DNA of 5,793 bases, taken from Saprospiraceae bacterium. GTDB taxonomy: Bacteria > Bacteroidota > Bacteroidia > Chitinophagales > Saprospiraceae. Both the position numbers and the translations under genes were made by a program. Under the pieces are notes generated by a model. That model was given only the letters and a program-made list of their open reading frames with translations, was not told where the DNA came from and did not search any database. Shown here piece by piece: positions 5,764-5,793 of the stretch. The stretch is from assembly GCA_947441325.1 (NCBI GenBank), contig CANETR010000160.1, forward strand, positions 1-5,793. The letters run 5' to 3'. How positions within the stretch are numbered: position 1 is the first letter of the stretch; the number at the start of each line of letters is the position of its first letter.

Positions 5764-5793
5764 TTTTGGCTGCGATTAGTATAACTAAAACAA

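Noticed and set aside
5764..5793. Promoter of the propeller gene
   Set aside because: Only 30 bases are available. They contain TTAGT/ACTAA around TAT but no TAnnTTTG element, so no call can be supported.

Overview
The window looks like chromosomal DNA from a member of the Bacteroidota. Two long genes end in the Por/type IX secretion system (T9SS) type A C-terminal sorting domain, with the hallmark FYPNP and IYPNP motifs. The intergenic DNA is very AT-rich, start codons lack clear Shine-Dalgarno sequences, and the first gene is a membrane-bound ion-pumping pyrophosphatase, which is common in this phylum. Genus cannot be decided from the sequence.

Layout: (1) 1-251, + strand: the 3' end of hppA, closed by a good intrinsic terminator (278-309). 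(2) 310-862: about 550 bases with no convincing gene. This gap is dense in inverted repeats: a cluster of GTTTCAAA/TTTGAAAC words, a nested inverted repeat at 543-634, and consecutive hairpins at 653-786 that may form a structured 5' leader or a small RNA. (3) 863-1297, + strand: a small secreted protein of unknown function. (4) 1327-4062, + strand: a 911-residue secreted mosaic of beta-sandwich modules with a T9SS sorting domain, 29 bases downstream of the small gene and probably co-transcribed with it. A strong terminator (4108-4136) closes this unit. (5) 4135-5763, - strand: a convergent gene for a 542-residue secreted protein with seven propeller-blade repeats and its own T9SS sorting domain. 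Its stop codon overlaps the T-tract of the + strand terminator.

How the genes may work together: the pyrophosphatase is a housekeeping ion pump and looks unrelated to the rest. The two large proteins are independent T9SS cargo, exported by Sec and then moved to the cell surface or medium, with adhesion or binding architectures and no recognisable enzyme site. The small protein may be periplasmic or outer-membrane associated and may serve the 911-residue protein, but only proximity supports this.

I see no CRISPR array, transposase, tRNA, rRNA or defence system, and nothing that amounts to a clearly new system. The most interesting items are the beta-sandwich domain inserted inside an Ig/PKD-like module of the 911-residue protein, the uncharacterised small secreted protein beside it, and the hairpin-rich leader upstream of that pair.
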